Assembly (NCBI RefSeq): GCF_000264495.1 | Contig: NC_017954.1 | Span: 62,001-126,000 of the forward strand | Source of the DNA: Thermogladius calderae 1633 | GTDB lineage: Archaea; Thermoproteota; Thermoprotei_A; Sulfolobales; Desulfurococcaceae | Length of the DNA stretch: 64,000 bases | Reading direction: 5' to 3' | In this document: piece by piece, positions 16,542-24,650 of the stretch | Layout: each line of letters starts with the position of its first letter | How positions within the stretch are numbered: the first letter of the stretch is position 1 | Program-made: the position numbers and the translations under genes | Notes under the pieces: generated by a model | Database searches by the model: none | What the model saw: the letters and a program-made list of their open reading frames with translations, nothing else | Told to the model about the DNA's origin: nothing

Positions 16542-17753
16542 TCAAGTCTTGTACAGTAAAATTGGGTAGCTCAATGTCTCATTCAAGTCCTCCAATTTCA
16601 CGTTCAATACAGCTAACATTACATTGTTGACCTCGAAGACCTTGTCTACCCCGCCTCTTCTTCCAAATATCATCTGGAGTTTTCTTCCACTTACTCTAGC
16701 TTCCGAGTACTCCGCTTCTAGCTCCTCTTCCCCTATGATCTTCAGTGAAACTGTTTTCTCGTCAATCTTCAACTCATTGTCTAGTAAATATGCATCTATT
16801 GAAACTGTAAGCTCGCCACCCTTAATCTCTGCTTTGTGAGGTTCTATGCCCTTGTCTGTAGACTTATTCATGTAGACTAGTAGGGGAGGCTTAATGCTCT
16901 TTAAGTGTAGGAGGGACCCCTCTTCTCTAGATAATCTCCATGGAACATATATGGCTAAGTGTATGTGTTTTTCCTCGTCAGCGACGACACCTATAGCTTT
17001 TCTAATTCCATAAAGGTAGTGGAGGTCTGCTATTCTCTTTAACTCCATAGACAGGTTGTATTTACTATTATAGTAGTATGTTGGTTGCTTAGTCTTGGAA
17101 TCAATCCACCCACCCTTAATATCGACTACCAAATTTTCTTCGAATAAGTAGATGTCCCCTGATGATAGGCCTGGTCTCACGTGTGAGGGTACTATGGGAG
17201 CTTGCATTATCGAGAAGGGTAGAAACGGCTTCCTGCGATCTATGAGGACGTAGCAGGCCTTAAGCTCGTTCTTCAGTCCTGCTAGATCCTCAAAGGCCAT
17301 ACGCTCTAGTTCAATAGGCTCTTTCTCCATGCCAAGAACTTCCTTGATGATCTTGCTTAGCTTGCTTAAGGTATCTTCATCCCCATGAGCCACGCCCATT
17401 ACTTCGCTCCACAGGAAGACATACTCTTTTGATAATTGCCTATAGATTTCAGAGACTAAGTACCTCCCAAGAGCCCATCCACGTTTTCTAGACCGCTTAA
17501 TCCACTTAATGAATCCATCCAAATCAGGCTTAATAGTGAAGTAAAGCCATTGTAGTGTCCTGTAAACGGGCACTCTAAAACCATAGTCTATATAAGCCCA
17601 AGGGTATGATTGTGCTTGCTCGGCCAAGGACAGGAAAACTAAGTAATCGGCAATATGACCGCTGGATCTCGAAACGTGCTCATAGAAGCTCTTGAGAATC
17701 TCGCCGACTTTATTAAATCTACTATACCAGAAGGAGGCCACCACGGATTCCAA
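16542..17753 (-). CDS. Putative PD-(D/E)XK-type nuclease, AT-rich, probably transferred
   Basis: 403 residues, no family recognised outright. In the middle lies SSGDIYLFEENLVVDIKGGWID: an aspartate, a hydrophobic strand ten residues later, and DIK, the D-x(n)-(D/E)xK arrangement of restriction-endonuclease-fold nucleases. The region before it is helical (RSRKRGWALGRYLVSEIYRQLS); the region after includes KYNLSMELKRIADLHYLYG and a beta-rich tail. Codons are clearly richer in A and T (AAT, ATA, TTA) than the neighbours, and the gene sits close to a tRNA, both hints of horizontal origin. TTG start comes one codon after an in-frame stop, so the N-terminus could be truncated; a TATATAATG tract near 17790 could be its promoter. 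Confidence 0.55.
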   Translation of the reverse strand: MESVVASFWYSRFNKVGEILKSFYEHVSRSSGHIADYLVFLSLAEQAQSYPWAYIDYGFRVPVYRTLQWLYFTIKPDLDGFIKWIKRSRKRGWALGRYLVSEIYRQLSKEYVFLWSEVMGVAHGDEDTLSKLSKIIKEVLGMEKEPIELERMAFEDLAGLKNELKACYVLIDRRKPFLPFSIMQAPIVPSHVRPGLSSGDIYLFEENLVVDIKGGWIDSKTKQPTYYYNSKYNLSMELKRIADLHYLYGIRKAIGVVADEEKHIHLAIYVPWRLSREEGSLLHLKSIKPPLLVYMNKSTDKGIEPHKAEIKGGELTVSIDAYLLDNELKIDEKTVSLKIIGEEELEAEYSEARVSGRKLQMIFGRRGGVDKVFEVNNVMLAVLNVKLEDLNETLSYPILLYKT

Positions 17754-17974
17754 GGCTCATACCCACATGGTATTCCAGCACAGGCCCATTATATACAAGA
17801 TCCTCCACAGCGCTTACTTGAAGGTGTCACCTTGTAAGAGCACGTAAACGGCTAGTTCGTCTCCTTTCTACAGTTGGTGAGAGAGGTACACAGCAATGTT
17901 CCTTCTACACGCGCCGGTCGACTCTATGTTGGAAGATTTATGTGTCTACACTTAATCACTACACATAGGCTACG

Positions 17975-18748
17975 GTGTATAGGAGTTTGCCCCACGTGTT
18001 CTTCGAGGCTAGGGGGCGGGTGCCCGGTGACTTCCTGTCCTTTGTAGAAGAGGTGGTCTCGGATTTTTACAACGCGGTGGAGACAGCGCCAGAGATACTG
18101 GAGGTCTATGTGTTCGAGTCTACGTGGCTTAAGAGGCGGTTCCTGGAGGACGAAGCCCGGGAACTCGGCGTCCTAGTCGTAGGGGACTACCCCGTCTCCC
18201 ACGACGCGTGGCGTGGGTGGCCTAGGATCCACTTGGACTACGAGAAACTGAAGAACCTGCAACCACGCACTGTAAGGGCCCTACTCGCGCACGAGTGCGC
18301 CCACGCTATACTACACGGCTCGCTATCGAGTTACTTGATACGTGTAGAGGGTTGGACAGAAGAGGAGCTAGGAGAGGGCTTCATAGAGGGCCTCTACCTG
18401 GCCTCGACCGTTGTAAAAGACCTTGAAGTAAGCGCGTTTCTGAAAGAGAGGGGTCTCTACGACGTGCTAGCGGACTACTACAGCTATGTTAGGGAGGAAC
18501 TAGCGGGTACGGATTGTGAGGGTCTCCACGGCCTCTTAGACTTCGCGAAGCTCGCGACTCCCTGCGCCTTAATAGACTGCGACCCACCCCCGTGTATACT
18601 GGCGAGGGGGTGTTGCGCTAAGCGCTGTGAAGATATAGTAGAGGTCTTACGAGAGGTCTCCAGGCTGAAGACGGGTCTCAGTGAGAGAGTAACCTTTCTA
18701 TTAAGGAGGATAAAGGAACTAGTGGGAGAAGAGAGAGTGTGCTTGTAG
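17975..18748 (+). CDS. Predicted zinc metallopeptidase-like protein (HExxH)
   Basis: 257 residues containing LLAHECAHAILHG, the HExxH zincin motif (H at ~110 and ~114) followed by a possible third ligand in LGEGFIEGLYLAS. A cysteine-rich patch near residue 200 (DCDPPPCILARGCCAKRC) could bind a second metal or an iron-sulfur cluster. No signal peptide, so cytoplasmic. Similar short HExxH proteins are widespread in Desulfurococcales without a proven substrate. GTG start; it is followed 27 bases later by the surface repeat gene on the same strand. Confidence 0.55.
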   Translation: MYRSLPHVFFEARGRVPGDFLSFVEEVVSDFYNAVETAPEILEVYVFESTWLKRRFLEDEARELGVLVVGDYPVSHDAWRGWPRIHLDYEKLKNLQPRTVRALLAHECAHAILHGSLSSYLIRVEGWTEEELGEGFIEGLYLASTVVKDLEVSAFLKERGLYDVLADYYSYVREELAGTDCEGLHGLLDFAKLATPCALIDCDPPPCILARGCCAKRCEDIVEVLREVSRLKTGLSERVTFLLRRIKELVGEERVCL

Positions 18749-18775
18749 GGTGGCCGATGTGCGGAGGGTCTGGGG

Positions 18776-20014
18776 TTGAACGTGGGGGATGTCATTCCTA
18801 TATTAATCCTCGTGACCTGCGTACTACCCGCTGCTCTCTCGGGCCCCCTTTCAGTCCACGCAACTCTTAGCAATACCCCGCCCAGCTCTTGCGATAACGG
18901 GGTTGGTCTCGCCGTCGTTAACGCTGTTGGAGTAGTGATAAGTGGACACAATATGACAAATTGCCTCTACGGCGTGTACATTGCTAACTCGAGCCACGTT
19001 ACCGTCCGGGACCTCTTCGTCTCAGACAACGTTGTAGCAGTTGTCGTAGTGAACTCCCAGGACATCTCCATCGTGGACACAGTTGCGGTGAGGAGTCTAA
19101 CCGGGGTCGAGATCGTTAACTCTAGCGTCACAATCTACAATTCTACGGTCGAGTCGAACATGGACGGGGTTGTCGTCTTAGCCTCCCCTAATTTCACCAT
19201 GCACGGCACCATAGTAGCTTATAACACCGTGGGGTTGAGGGCCTACAACACCTCGGGCGGGTTGGTTTACGGGAACGCCTTTATCAACAACGTACAGCAA
19301 GTGGCGTTAGAGAACAGCGTTCTCCAGTGGAATAGCACCTACTACGGGAACTACTGGTCGGACTACAAGGGGGTAGACGCCGATGGAGACGGTGTAGGCG
19401 ACCAACCCTACACCATCGACGAGTATAACGTGGACTGGAAGCCTCTCGTGCGATACCCGCCGTTAATCGGAGGGCAGGTCAACACGAGCACGACCACAAC
19501 CACCACTACACCACCTGTTACCGAGACAACAACAACGGCGACCACGACAACGGCGCCTACCACGACGAGCACAACGGTCCCCACCGAGAGCGCTCACACT
19601 ACGACGGCTACAACGACCACGGGTACCACTACAACTATATTCTCCACAACCACTACCGCACCGCCGTTCTCGTCTACCCCGGTTCATACAACGGTAACAA
19701 CTGCACTGCCAACACCTCCTTGGTCGTCAACCACCAGCGGGGGTGAGAGAACAAGCACGAGCAGTCTACAGAGCACGACCACCTCTACGACAACGCAACC
19801 AAGATACACGGCGTACAGCACTTCTACCACTCTTCAGAGTTCGCCGTGGACCCAGCAGAGTACTCCGCAGACTACTGCCCCTGCAACGAGCCCTGAGAAC
19901 CCGGGTGCTACGACCCTCCAACCTAGCCAAGTAGCTGCCTACCTGGCCTTGGGCCTAGCCTTACTAGTCGTTGTTTTAATAGCGAGAAGTGTTACTAGAG
20001 TTCGGAGGAGGTAA
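18776..20014 (+). CDS. Cell-surface beta-helix protein, NosD/CASH-like, Thr-rich stalk and TM anchor
   Basis: 412 residues. An N-terminal signal peptide (ILILVTCVLPAAL) precedes a right-handed beta-helix with repeated units such as SSHVTVRDLFVSDN and NSSVTIYNSTVESNMDG, which are typical NosD/CASH parallel-beta-helix rungs. A conserved closing segment GNYWSDYKGVDADGDGVGD carries a calcium-like D-rich loop. Residues ~235-380 are almost pure Thr/Ser/Pro, a likely heavily glycosylated spacer, then a TM helix (AAYLALGLALLVVVLIA) and a basic RRR stop-transfer. TTG start. The protein would be displayed outside the cell; its ligand is unknown. Confidence 0.75.
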   Translation: MNVGDVIPILILVTCVLPAALSGPLSVHATLSNTPPSSCDNGVGLAVVNAVGVVISGHNMTNCLYGVYIANSSHVTVRDLFVSDNVVAVVVVNSQDISIVDTVAVRSLTGVEIVNSSVTIYNSTVESNMDGVVVLASPNFTMHGTIVAYNTVGLRAYNTSGGLVYGNAFINNVQQVALENSVLQWNSTYYGNYWSDYKGVDADGDGVGDQPYTIDEYNVDWKPLVRYPPLIGGQVNTSTTTTTTTPPVTETTTTATTTTAPTTTSTTVPTESAHTTTATTTTGTTTTIFSTTTTAPPFSSTPVHTTVTTALPTPPWSSTTSGGERTSTSSLQSTTTSTTTQPRYTAYSTSTTLQSSPWTQQSTPQTTAPATSPENPGATTLQPSQVAAYLALGLALLVVVLIARSVTRVRRR

Positions 20015-20034
20015 GTAGTCCGTCGGGTGGTCGG

Positions 20035-20604
20035 TTGTCTAGTAGAGACGAGTTGGACAAGCTACTGGCCTTGTACAACATCCCCAGGGCTGGGTGGCTG
20101 ATCAGAGGTGTGCCAGCCGCCTTCGCCGAGGATGTGGCTTCTCACTCGTACCTCGTAGCTGTCCTAGCTCTGAGAATCGCGCACGAGGCTAGAGGCTGCG
20201 GTGGGGGGATCGACGAGGGTAAGGCCTTGACCATGGCCTTAATACATGACTTGCCCGAGGCGCTCACCGGCGATATACCGAGGCCCGTGAAAGAGAGGCT
20301 GGGAGACGTGGTGGGGAGACTAGAGGAGGAGGCCCTGGGTAAGCTTGGCTTCGAGTACCTCAAAGACCTGTACGCGGAGATGGAGTCGGCTACTAGTGTC
20401 GAAGCCATACTCGTCAAGATAGCAGACGACCTGGCCACCTACCTGAGAGCCGTGTCCTACCTCAACAACGGGTTCGAGGGGGTAAGGGACATCGTCGAGA
20501 ACACGCGGTCTAACGTGATGAGCCTGGTACCGAGGCTTCCCGGAGGGTTAAGGGAGTGCGTGCAGAAATACGTCGCAAGCCTACTGGAATACAAAGCCAG
20601 GTGA
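20035..20604 (+). CDS. HD-domain phosphohydrolase, YfbR-like
   Basis: 189 residues with the HD-domain metal ligands in order: an H in AEDVASHSYLVAV, the HD dyad in ALIHDLPEALTGDIPRPVKE, and a distal D in ILVKIADDLATYL. This is the YfbR/COG1896 type, 5'-nucleotidases acting on deoxynucleoside monophosphates. TTG start 20 bases after the surface gene stop. It is followed four bases later by rpiA on the same strand, so a nucleotide/pentose-phosphate operon of two genes is likely. Confidence 0.8.
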   Translation: MSSRDELDKLLALYNIPRAGWLIRGVPAAFAEDVASHSYLVAVLALRIAHEARGCGGGIDEGKALTMALIHDLPEALTGDIPRPVKERLGDVVGRLEEEALGKLGFEYLKDLYAEMESATSVEAILVKIADDLATYLRAVSYLNNGFEGVRDIVENTRSNVMSLVPRLPGGLRECVQKYVASLLEYKAR

Positions 20605-20608
20605 GCGG

Positions 20609-21340
20609 GTGATCGGTGTGGAGACCGAGGTGGCGAAGAGGAACGCCGCGTATAGGGCTGTCGATATCGTCCTAGAGAGAGGGTACAAGCTTATCGGCGT
20701 CGGTACGGGGAGCACGGTGGAAAAGTTTATCGAGGAGCTCTCGAAGAGGCTCGGAGCTAGGGAAGGCGTCCTCTTCGTGCCGTCCTCTATTAGTACAGCA
20801 CTCTTATTGAGGCGAGAAGGGTTCAGAGTCCTAGACGCCTCGACCGTGGACTTTGTAGAGGTATACGTCGACGGGGCCGACGAGGTCTCGGAGGACGGCT
20901 CGATGATCAAGGGCGGTGGCGCGGCCATGACTCTCGAGAAAATACTGGCATACAGCTCGCTGTTCAACGTCTTCATAGTGGACTACACTAAGAAGGTCAA
21001 GAGGCTCGGCGAGAGACACCCACTACCAGTCGAGGTCGTCCCGCAGGCGCTCAACATCGTGTTACGCAAGCTTAAGTCGATGGGCCTCGAGGCGGATGTC
21101 CGCGTATCTGGGAGAGGCAAGTACGGCCCCGTGGTCTCGGACTTGGGGGGCGTCATCGTCGATGTGAGAGTGCCCGAGAAAGCGGACTTGAACGAGCTGT
21201 CTGAGACAATAGAGTCGATACCAGGAGTTGTGTCGACCGGGTTCTTCAAGGGGTTTACCGACCTGCTAATAGTAGGGTACAGTGACAGGGTCGAGGAGTT
21301 GAGGTTTACCAGGAAAAAAGGTGTTCACCTGGCTGAGTAG
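20609..21340 (+). CDS. rpiA: Ribose-5-phosphate isomerase A
   Basis: Interconverts ribose 5-phosphate and ribulose 5-phosphate, feeding PRPP synthesis. Diagnostic segments: GVGTGSTVEKFIEEL (phosphate-binding), YVDGADEVSEDG, IKGGGAAMTLEKIL with the catalytic glutamate, and the strand VVPQALNIVLRKL. Length of 243 residues is standard. GTG start. A second, unrelated isomerase of RpiB type is encoded at 42938, so the reaction is apparently covered twice. The gene ends convergently against the tnpB-tail relic and the PNGase-like gene. Confidence 0.95.
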   Translation: MIGVETEVAKRNAAYRAVDIVLERGYKLIGVGTGSTVEKFIEELSKRLGAREGVLFVPSSISTALLLRREGFRVLDASTVDFVEVYVDGADEVSEDGSMIKGGGAAMTLEKILAYSSLFNVFIVDYTKKVKRLGERHPLPVEVVPQALNIVLRKLKSMGLEADVRVSGRGKYGPVVSDLGGVIVDVRVPEKADLNELSETIESIPGVVSTGFFKGFTDLLIVGYSDRVEELRFTRKKGVHLAE

Positions 21341-21378
21341 ACCGTTTGTCCCTTGACGTTCATTCCAATTAATTTTCA

Positions 21379-21404
21379 CTCGGTCGCGTCGCTCGGTCGC
21401 GTCG
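21379..21404. repeat. 13-base tandem duplication
   Basis: CTCGGTCGCGTCG is present twice head to tail (21379-21391 and 21392-21404), at the 3' boundary of tnpB-tail relic A. Confidence 0.9.
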
Positions 21405-21600
21405 AGGGACTTCCGCCTCGCCCACAGGTCACGCGCGATCACTATGGGTTCACGGGCGGCGGTCGAGCCCAACGGCACGGGGCTCCCATCTAGGTTGAGG
21501 CCCGCGGGGCTTGGAGCAGTGCTCCCACCGCCCCGCTGGAGCGCCTTGACGATCGAAGGTGAACGGAGGCAGAGCTTATAAACTTTACCTCTTACCACCA
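21379..21600 (-). mobile_element. tnpB-tail relic, copy A
   Basis: Intergenic block between rpiA and the PNGase-like gene. In the minus-strand frame it reads AGLNLDGSPVPLGSTAARE followed by PIVIARDLWARRKSLDATE, which resembles the C-terminal tail of crenarchaeal TnpB proteins. On the plus strand 21462-21491 matches the tnpB 3' end at 46142-46171 in 29 of 30 bases. The same block also aligns along most of its length with the relic at 47975-48226. There is no upstream catalytic part, so it is not a working tnpB. A perfect 13-base tandem repeat closes its left side. Confidence 0.6.
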
Positions 21601-23412
21601 ATTATTAACTACCCCTACAACGTCCCTCTCGAGCGCGTAGACTAGTGGCGGGTACGTGGTGGAGCCTACTGTTAGCCTGTTAAACCTGTACAGCAGGCTT
21701 GCCCCGAGCTTGAGATCGTAGTACTCGCTCTTGGTGTTCTTCGCTGACACGCTCGAAATAGACGTTATAATTGCGCCTGTAGGCGATACGTACAGCAGGT
21801 TAGCGACCATGCCCCCGTAGGCGGACACGGACTGCTTCATGTACGCTGTAACGGGGTAGCCGTACAAGTTGGTTGCGTATGTCGACTCGTACGAGTGGGA
21901 GACGAACACCCTCATCACGTCCTGCGCGGGCACAGGGCTACTTACTGTCGCCTTGCTTATGTCACCTTGCGGGACCACTATTTCGTAGTAGTTCATTCTT
22001 ATAGAGGAGCTCTCGGTCCTCGCCGCGAAGTTCGTCCCCCACCTGCTCTTGAACCCCCAGACCTGGTTTAGCGTCGTGTTCCACCAGACGTCGCTGTAGG
22101 CCTGGCTCCCCGAGGCGTAGACGTAGTAGTCTGTTATGTAAGTGTACGTCGATCCGCCCACTGTTATACTGAGTCTAGCCGTGTTGACGTAGCTCGACGT
22201 TACAGTGTAGACTACGCCTCCAGCTACGCTGAGCTGGTTCTCAACGCGAGAGAACACGGGGTTGTCGCCTAGGAACGTGTAGGAGACGCTCTGGCTAGAG
22301 AGTTTGAGGGCTATGGACCCGCCTACAAGCCAGTAGTTCATGTTGTTGCTCACGGTTATTGACAGGTTGTGCGTCCCCACCAGGAACGGTAGGTAAGGCG
22401 TAACGTCGACCACAAACGGGTGGAAGGCGTAAGTGTCGATAGCGGGCACAGGTCTCCAGAGGAATGGCAGTACCCCTCCCGTGTAGATGTATGGGAACGC
22501 CTGTGTCACCGCGACCAGCCTACCATCGGAGTAGACCATTATGAACCTGTCCGTGGGTATGTTCGTCCACCAGAACTCGTCGTACGACGCGCCCTCGGCG
22601 TACAAGTAGAGGAAGGCCTGAACAGCGTTGGACGGTATGTTGACGACCTGCCACGCGACCGGTTGCCTGGTGTTCAGCGTGACCCACGCTATCCCGGAGG
22701 TGTTCCAGAGAGGTAGGACCGCGTCGGGGACGTCTGGCGGCGGTGTCCCGGGGTAGTAGAGTAGGCTAGCGTTGACCACAAAGTACCCTGTCAGCCCTAG
22801 ACTGGGTATGACCCAGTTGTTGAGTATCATTGTGAAGTTGTGAGACCCGCCCACCAAGACTGGGTACAGGTACGTCACATCCGCGACTAGCGTGTAGTTG
22901 AATCTCTGGGCCGTAGTCCCTATTAATAGAGGTATGCCGTCCACGAATATCCAGAGAGCTCTGTCGTAGTTGACCCCGGGCCTACCGGGGACAGCGCTCT
23001 GTAGCGTGACGTTGACTCTCAACAGGATCTTTGAGAAGCTACCCGACGGGAGGCTCACTACAGCTGTTGAGGGGACTGGCGGGTAGTTGGGGTCTGAGAG
23101 GTTGTTTGAGGCAGCGTTTACCAGTATCGGGACTTCGACGGGCTGGACTGAGGGGACGTAGCCGGGGTAGTCCTGCCAGCTCCAGAAGCCCTGCGTGTTG
23201 ACGCCAGGTCTACTGTCGAACCCGGCGTACAGCGAGTAGCCTGGGGGTATGATCGGCACCGCGTAGGCCTGCTGAACAACCCTCTCTGAGAGAGGGGACA
23301 CCGCAAGGCTCCTTAACCTAGTGTCCGGTTGTACACTGCTAGAGACGGGGAGGGCTTGCAGGACGGCTACCAGGAGGAGACCCAGCGCTATTACTATTAG
23401 AATTCTCCGCAT
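21592..23412 (-). CDS. Secreted PNGase A-like protein (peptide N-glycosidase A family)
   Basis: 606 residues. The signal peptide MRRILIVIALGLLLVAVLQ is followed by a domain with the PNGase A pattern: FDSRPGVNTQGFWSWQDY, strands such as ILLRVNVTL, the YDRALWIFVDGIPLLIGTTA segment and a paired segment ending LVGGSHNFTMILNNWV; a second beta-sandwich half repeats the layout (VVDVTPYLPFLVGTHNLSITVSNN). Plant and fungal relatives hydrolyse the N-glycan-asparagine bond. No membrane anchor at the C-terminus, so it may be released or bound to the S-layer. ATG start with GGTGGTG just upstream and a TATA tract further back. Enzymatic activity is inferred from the fold only. Confidence 0.7.
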   Translation of the reverse strand: MRRILIVIALGLLLVAVLQALPVSSSVQPDTRLRSLAVSPLSERVVQQAYAVPIIPPGYSLYAGFDSRPGVNTQGFWSWQDYPGYVPSVQPVEVPILVNAASNNLSDPNYPPVPSTAVVSLPSGSFSKILLRVNVTLQSAVPGRPGVNYDRALWIFVDGIPLLIGTTAQRFNYTLVADVTYLYPVLVGGSHNFTMILNNWVIPSLGLTGYFVVNASLLYYPGTPPPDVPDAVLPLWNTSGIAWVTLNTRQPVAWQVVNIPSNAVQAFLYLYAEGASYDEFWWTNIPTDRFIMVYSDGRLVAVTQAFPYIYTGGVLPFLWRPVPAIDTYAFHPFVVDVTPYLPFLVGTHNLSITVSNNMNYWLVGGSIALKLSSQSVSYTFLGDNPVFSRVENQLSVAGGVVYTVTSSYVNTARLSITVGGSTYTYITDYYVYASGSQAYSDVWWNTTLNQVWGFKSRWGTNFAARTESSSIRMNYYEIVVPQGDISKATVSSPVPAQDVMRVFVSHSYESTYATNLYGYPVTAYMKQSVSAYGGMVANLLYVSPTGAIITSISSVSAKNTKSEYYDLKLGASLLYRFNRLTVGSTTYPPLVYALERDVVGVVNNWW

Positions 23413-23460
23413 TACACCACCAAAGTGGAATTATCTCACAGTCAAGGTTATAAGTATTGA
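23413..23460 (-). promoter_or_regulatory. Promoter and ribosome site of the PNGase A-like gene
   Basis: On the minus strand an ACTTATAACC TATA-like box (about 23444-23453) is followed by GGTGGTG four bases before the ATG. The same layout, TATA box plus a strong GGTGGTG site, precedes the S-layer gene, suggesting both are highly expressed. Confidence 0.55.
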
Positions 23461-23616
23461 CCATTACCTGCTGCGTACGGCTACCTTCTATACTTACTTG
23501 CTAAACACACACATAAACCACAAGGTATATACGACGGGAGAGTAGAGGGTAGGGCTGACAGCCTACAAGAACACTGCTGGACAACGGCCCGAGGACGGTT
23601 AGGCGGGGGCAAAGTA

Positions 23617-24225
23617 CTACTTGGAGAGAGCCCCTGCTGCTAACCTAGCGTTCTTGGAGTATATGAGGAGCTCTTGCGTCGTCTCGATGAGTCTCCTAGC
23701 AGTGTCTATCTTATGCCTGAAGCCGGGGAGAAGGGCGTCCGGGAAACTGACCTTCCTCAGGTTGTCGTAAACGTACTTCATCAAGCGGAGGACCCTCTCC
23801 GCCTCTTCGAGTTTGCCTATGAGTAGCAGGTCGAGGGCGTGCCTCTTGAGCTCGCCGATGAAGTCCGCCAGCCCTAGCAGGTACGAGACGTGGTCTACGC
23901 CGATCTCGGCTCTGCTCGGCACTCTGCCCTCGGTTATCGCGTAGTAGGTCATATACGCCTCTACGTACTCGACTAACGCCCCCTGCAATATTCCGCTGTA
24001 TAGTATGTCGGGGTGCTCCGCCAGCACGCTACCCAAGCTGATGTAGACGTCCCCGGCTCTCCTGATGTTCTCGAGAGCCCGCGGCAGGTCGCCTGCGTGT
24101 ATTAGGCGGGTGGCCTCGGTCGAGTACCTCAGTATCTCCCTAGAAGCCTTCAAGACTTGTTCTCTAACCTTGTCCTTGACCGAGAGGTATTCGATGGCCT
24201 CGTTAACCTCTTGTTCGAGCCCTAT
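23617..24225 (-). CDS. Translin-family protein with unclear start codon
   Basis: A helical protein of about 200 residues matching the archaeal translin set (COG2178): helices DKVREQVLKASREILRYSTEA, TRLIHAGDLPRALENIRRA, ALVEYVEAYMTYYAITEGR, GLADFIGELKRHALDLLLIG and EAERVLRLMKYVYDNLRKVSFPD. Translins bind single-stranded RNA/DNA and some act in tRNA fragment processing. The frame is open back to a GTG inside tRNA-Tyr, and no ATG, GTG or TTG occurs between the tRNA and the first conserved helix; I list from an ATA at 24225 as a placeholder. The true start may be non-canonical or a frameshift may be present. Confidence 0.6.
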   Translation of the reverse strand: MGLEQEVNEAIEYLSVKDKVREQVLKASREILRYSTEATRLIHAGDLPRALENIRRAGDVYISLGSVLAEHPDILYSGILQGALVEYVEAYMTYYAITEGRVPSRAEIGVDHVSYLLGLADFIGELKRHALDLLLIGKLEEAERVLRLMKYVYDNLRKVSFPDALLPGFRHKIDTARRLIETTQELLIYSKNARLAAGALSK

Positions 24226-24266
24226 AGTTGACCACCTCGTTGAGGGTAGGACGGGAGGGTTAAAAA

Positions 24267-24396
24267 TCCCGCCGGGGGGACTTGAACCCCCGACCACCCG
24301 GTAACTGCCGACCCACCCTCATCCAACCCCAGGGCGGGTAGTTTGGTGGGCGGGTAACCCCTACAGCCGGGCGCTCTGCCGCTGAGCTACGGCGGG
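24267..24396 (-). tRNA. tRNA-Tyr(GTA) with a 58-base intron
   Basis: On the minus strand acceptor CCCGCCG (24396-24390) pairs with CGGCGGG (24274-24268), discriminator A. Anticodon GTA is at 24364-24362. The intron, 24303-24360, interrupts between 37 and 38 and is the longest tRNA intron in the window. A TATATAATG-type promoter lies ~25 bases upstream. Confidence 0.9.
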
Positions 24397-24464
24397 TTTA
24401 CGCGCCAGACCAATCTCATTATATAGAGACTGCCCTTTTATAAGCAATGCCTGCGAGGGTTTAG

Positions 24465-24553
24465 TGGGCCCGCGGGGACTTGAACCCCGGGCCTCCGCCT
24501 CTCCTAGCCTTGCTTGTAAGGGCGGCGTCCTAACCAGGCTAGACGACGGGCCC
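24465..24553 (-). tRNA. tRNA-Val(TAC) with a 14-base intron
   Basis: Acceptor GGGCCCG (24553-24547) pairs with CGGGCCC (24472-24466), discriminator A. Anticodon stem CCGCC/GGCGG, loop CTTACAA, anticodon TAC. A 14-base intron at 24501-24514 follows position 37. A TTTAAAAC promoter element lies ~30 bases upstream. Confidence 0.88.
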
Positions 24554-24650
24554 CAGACTATGATTATGATGATGGAGAGGAGGGTTTTAAACTTGGGAGT
24601 AAGGCCCCTTAGGGGCCCGATGTTTAGAAAAAAGAGTTGTGGTCGGGGTT

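Noticed and set aside
16132-17975. Integrated element flanked by a tRNA-Gly 3' end duplication (att site)
   Set aside because: No second copy of the tRNA-Gly 3' end was found to the right of the AT-rich gene, so integration by a tyrosine integrase is not supported.
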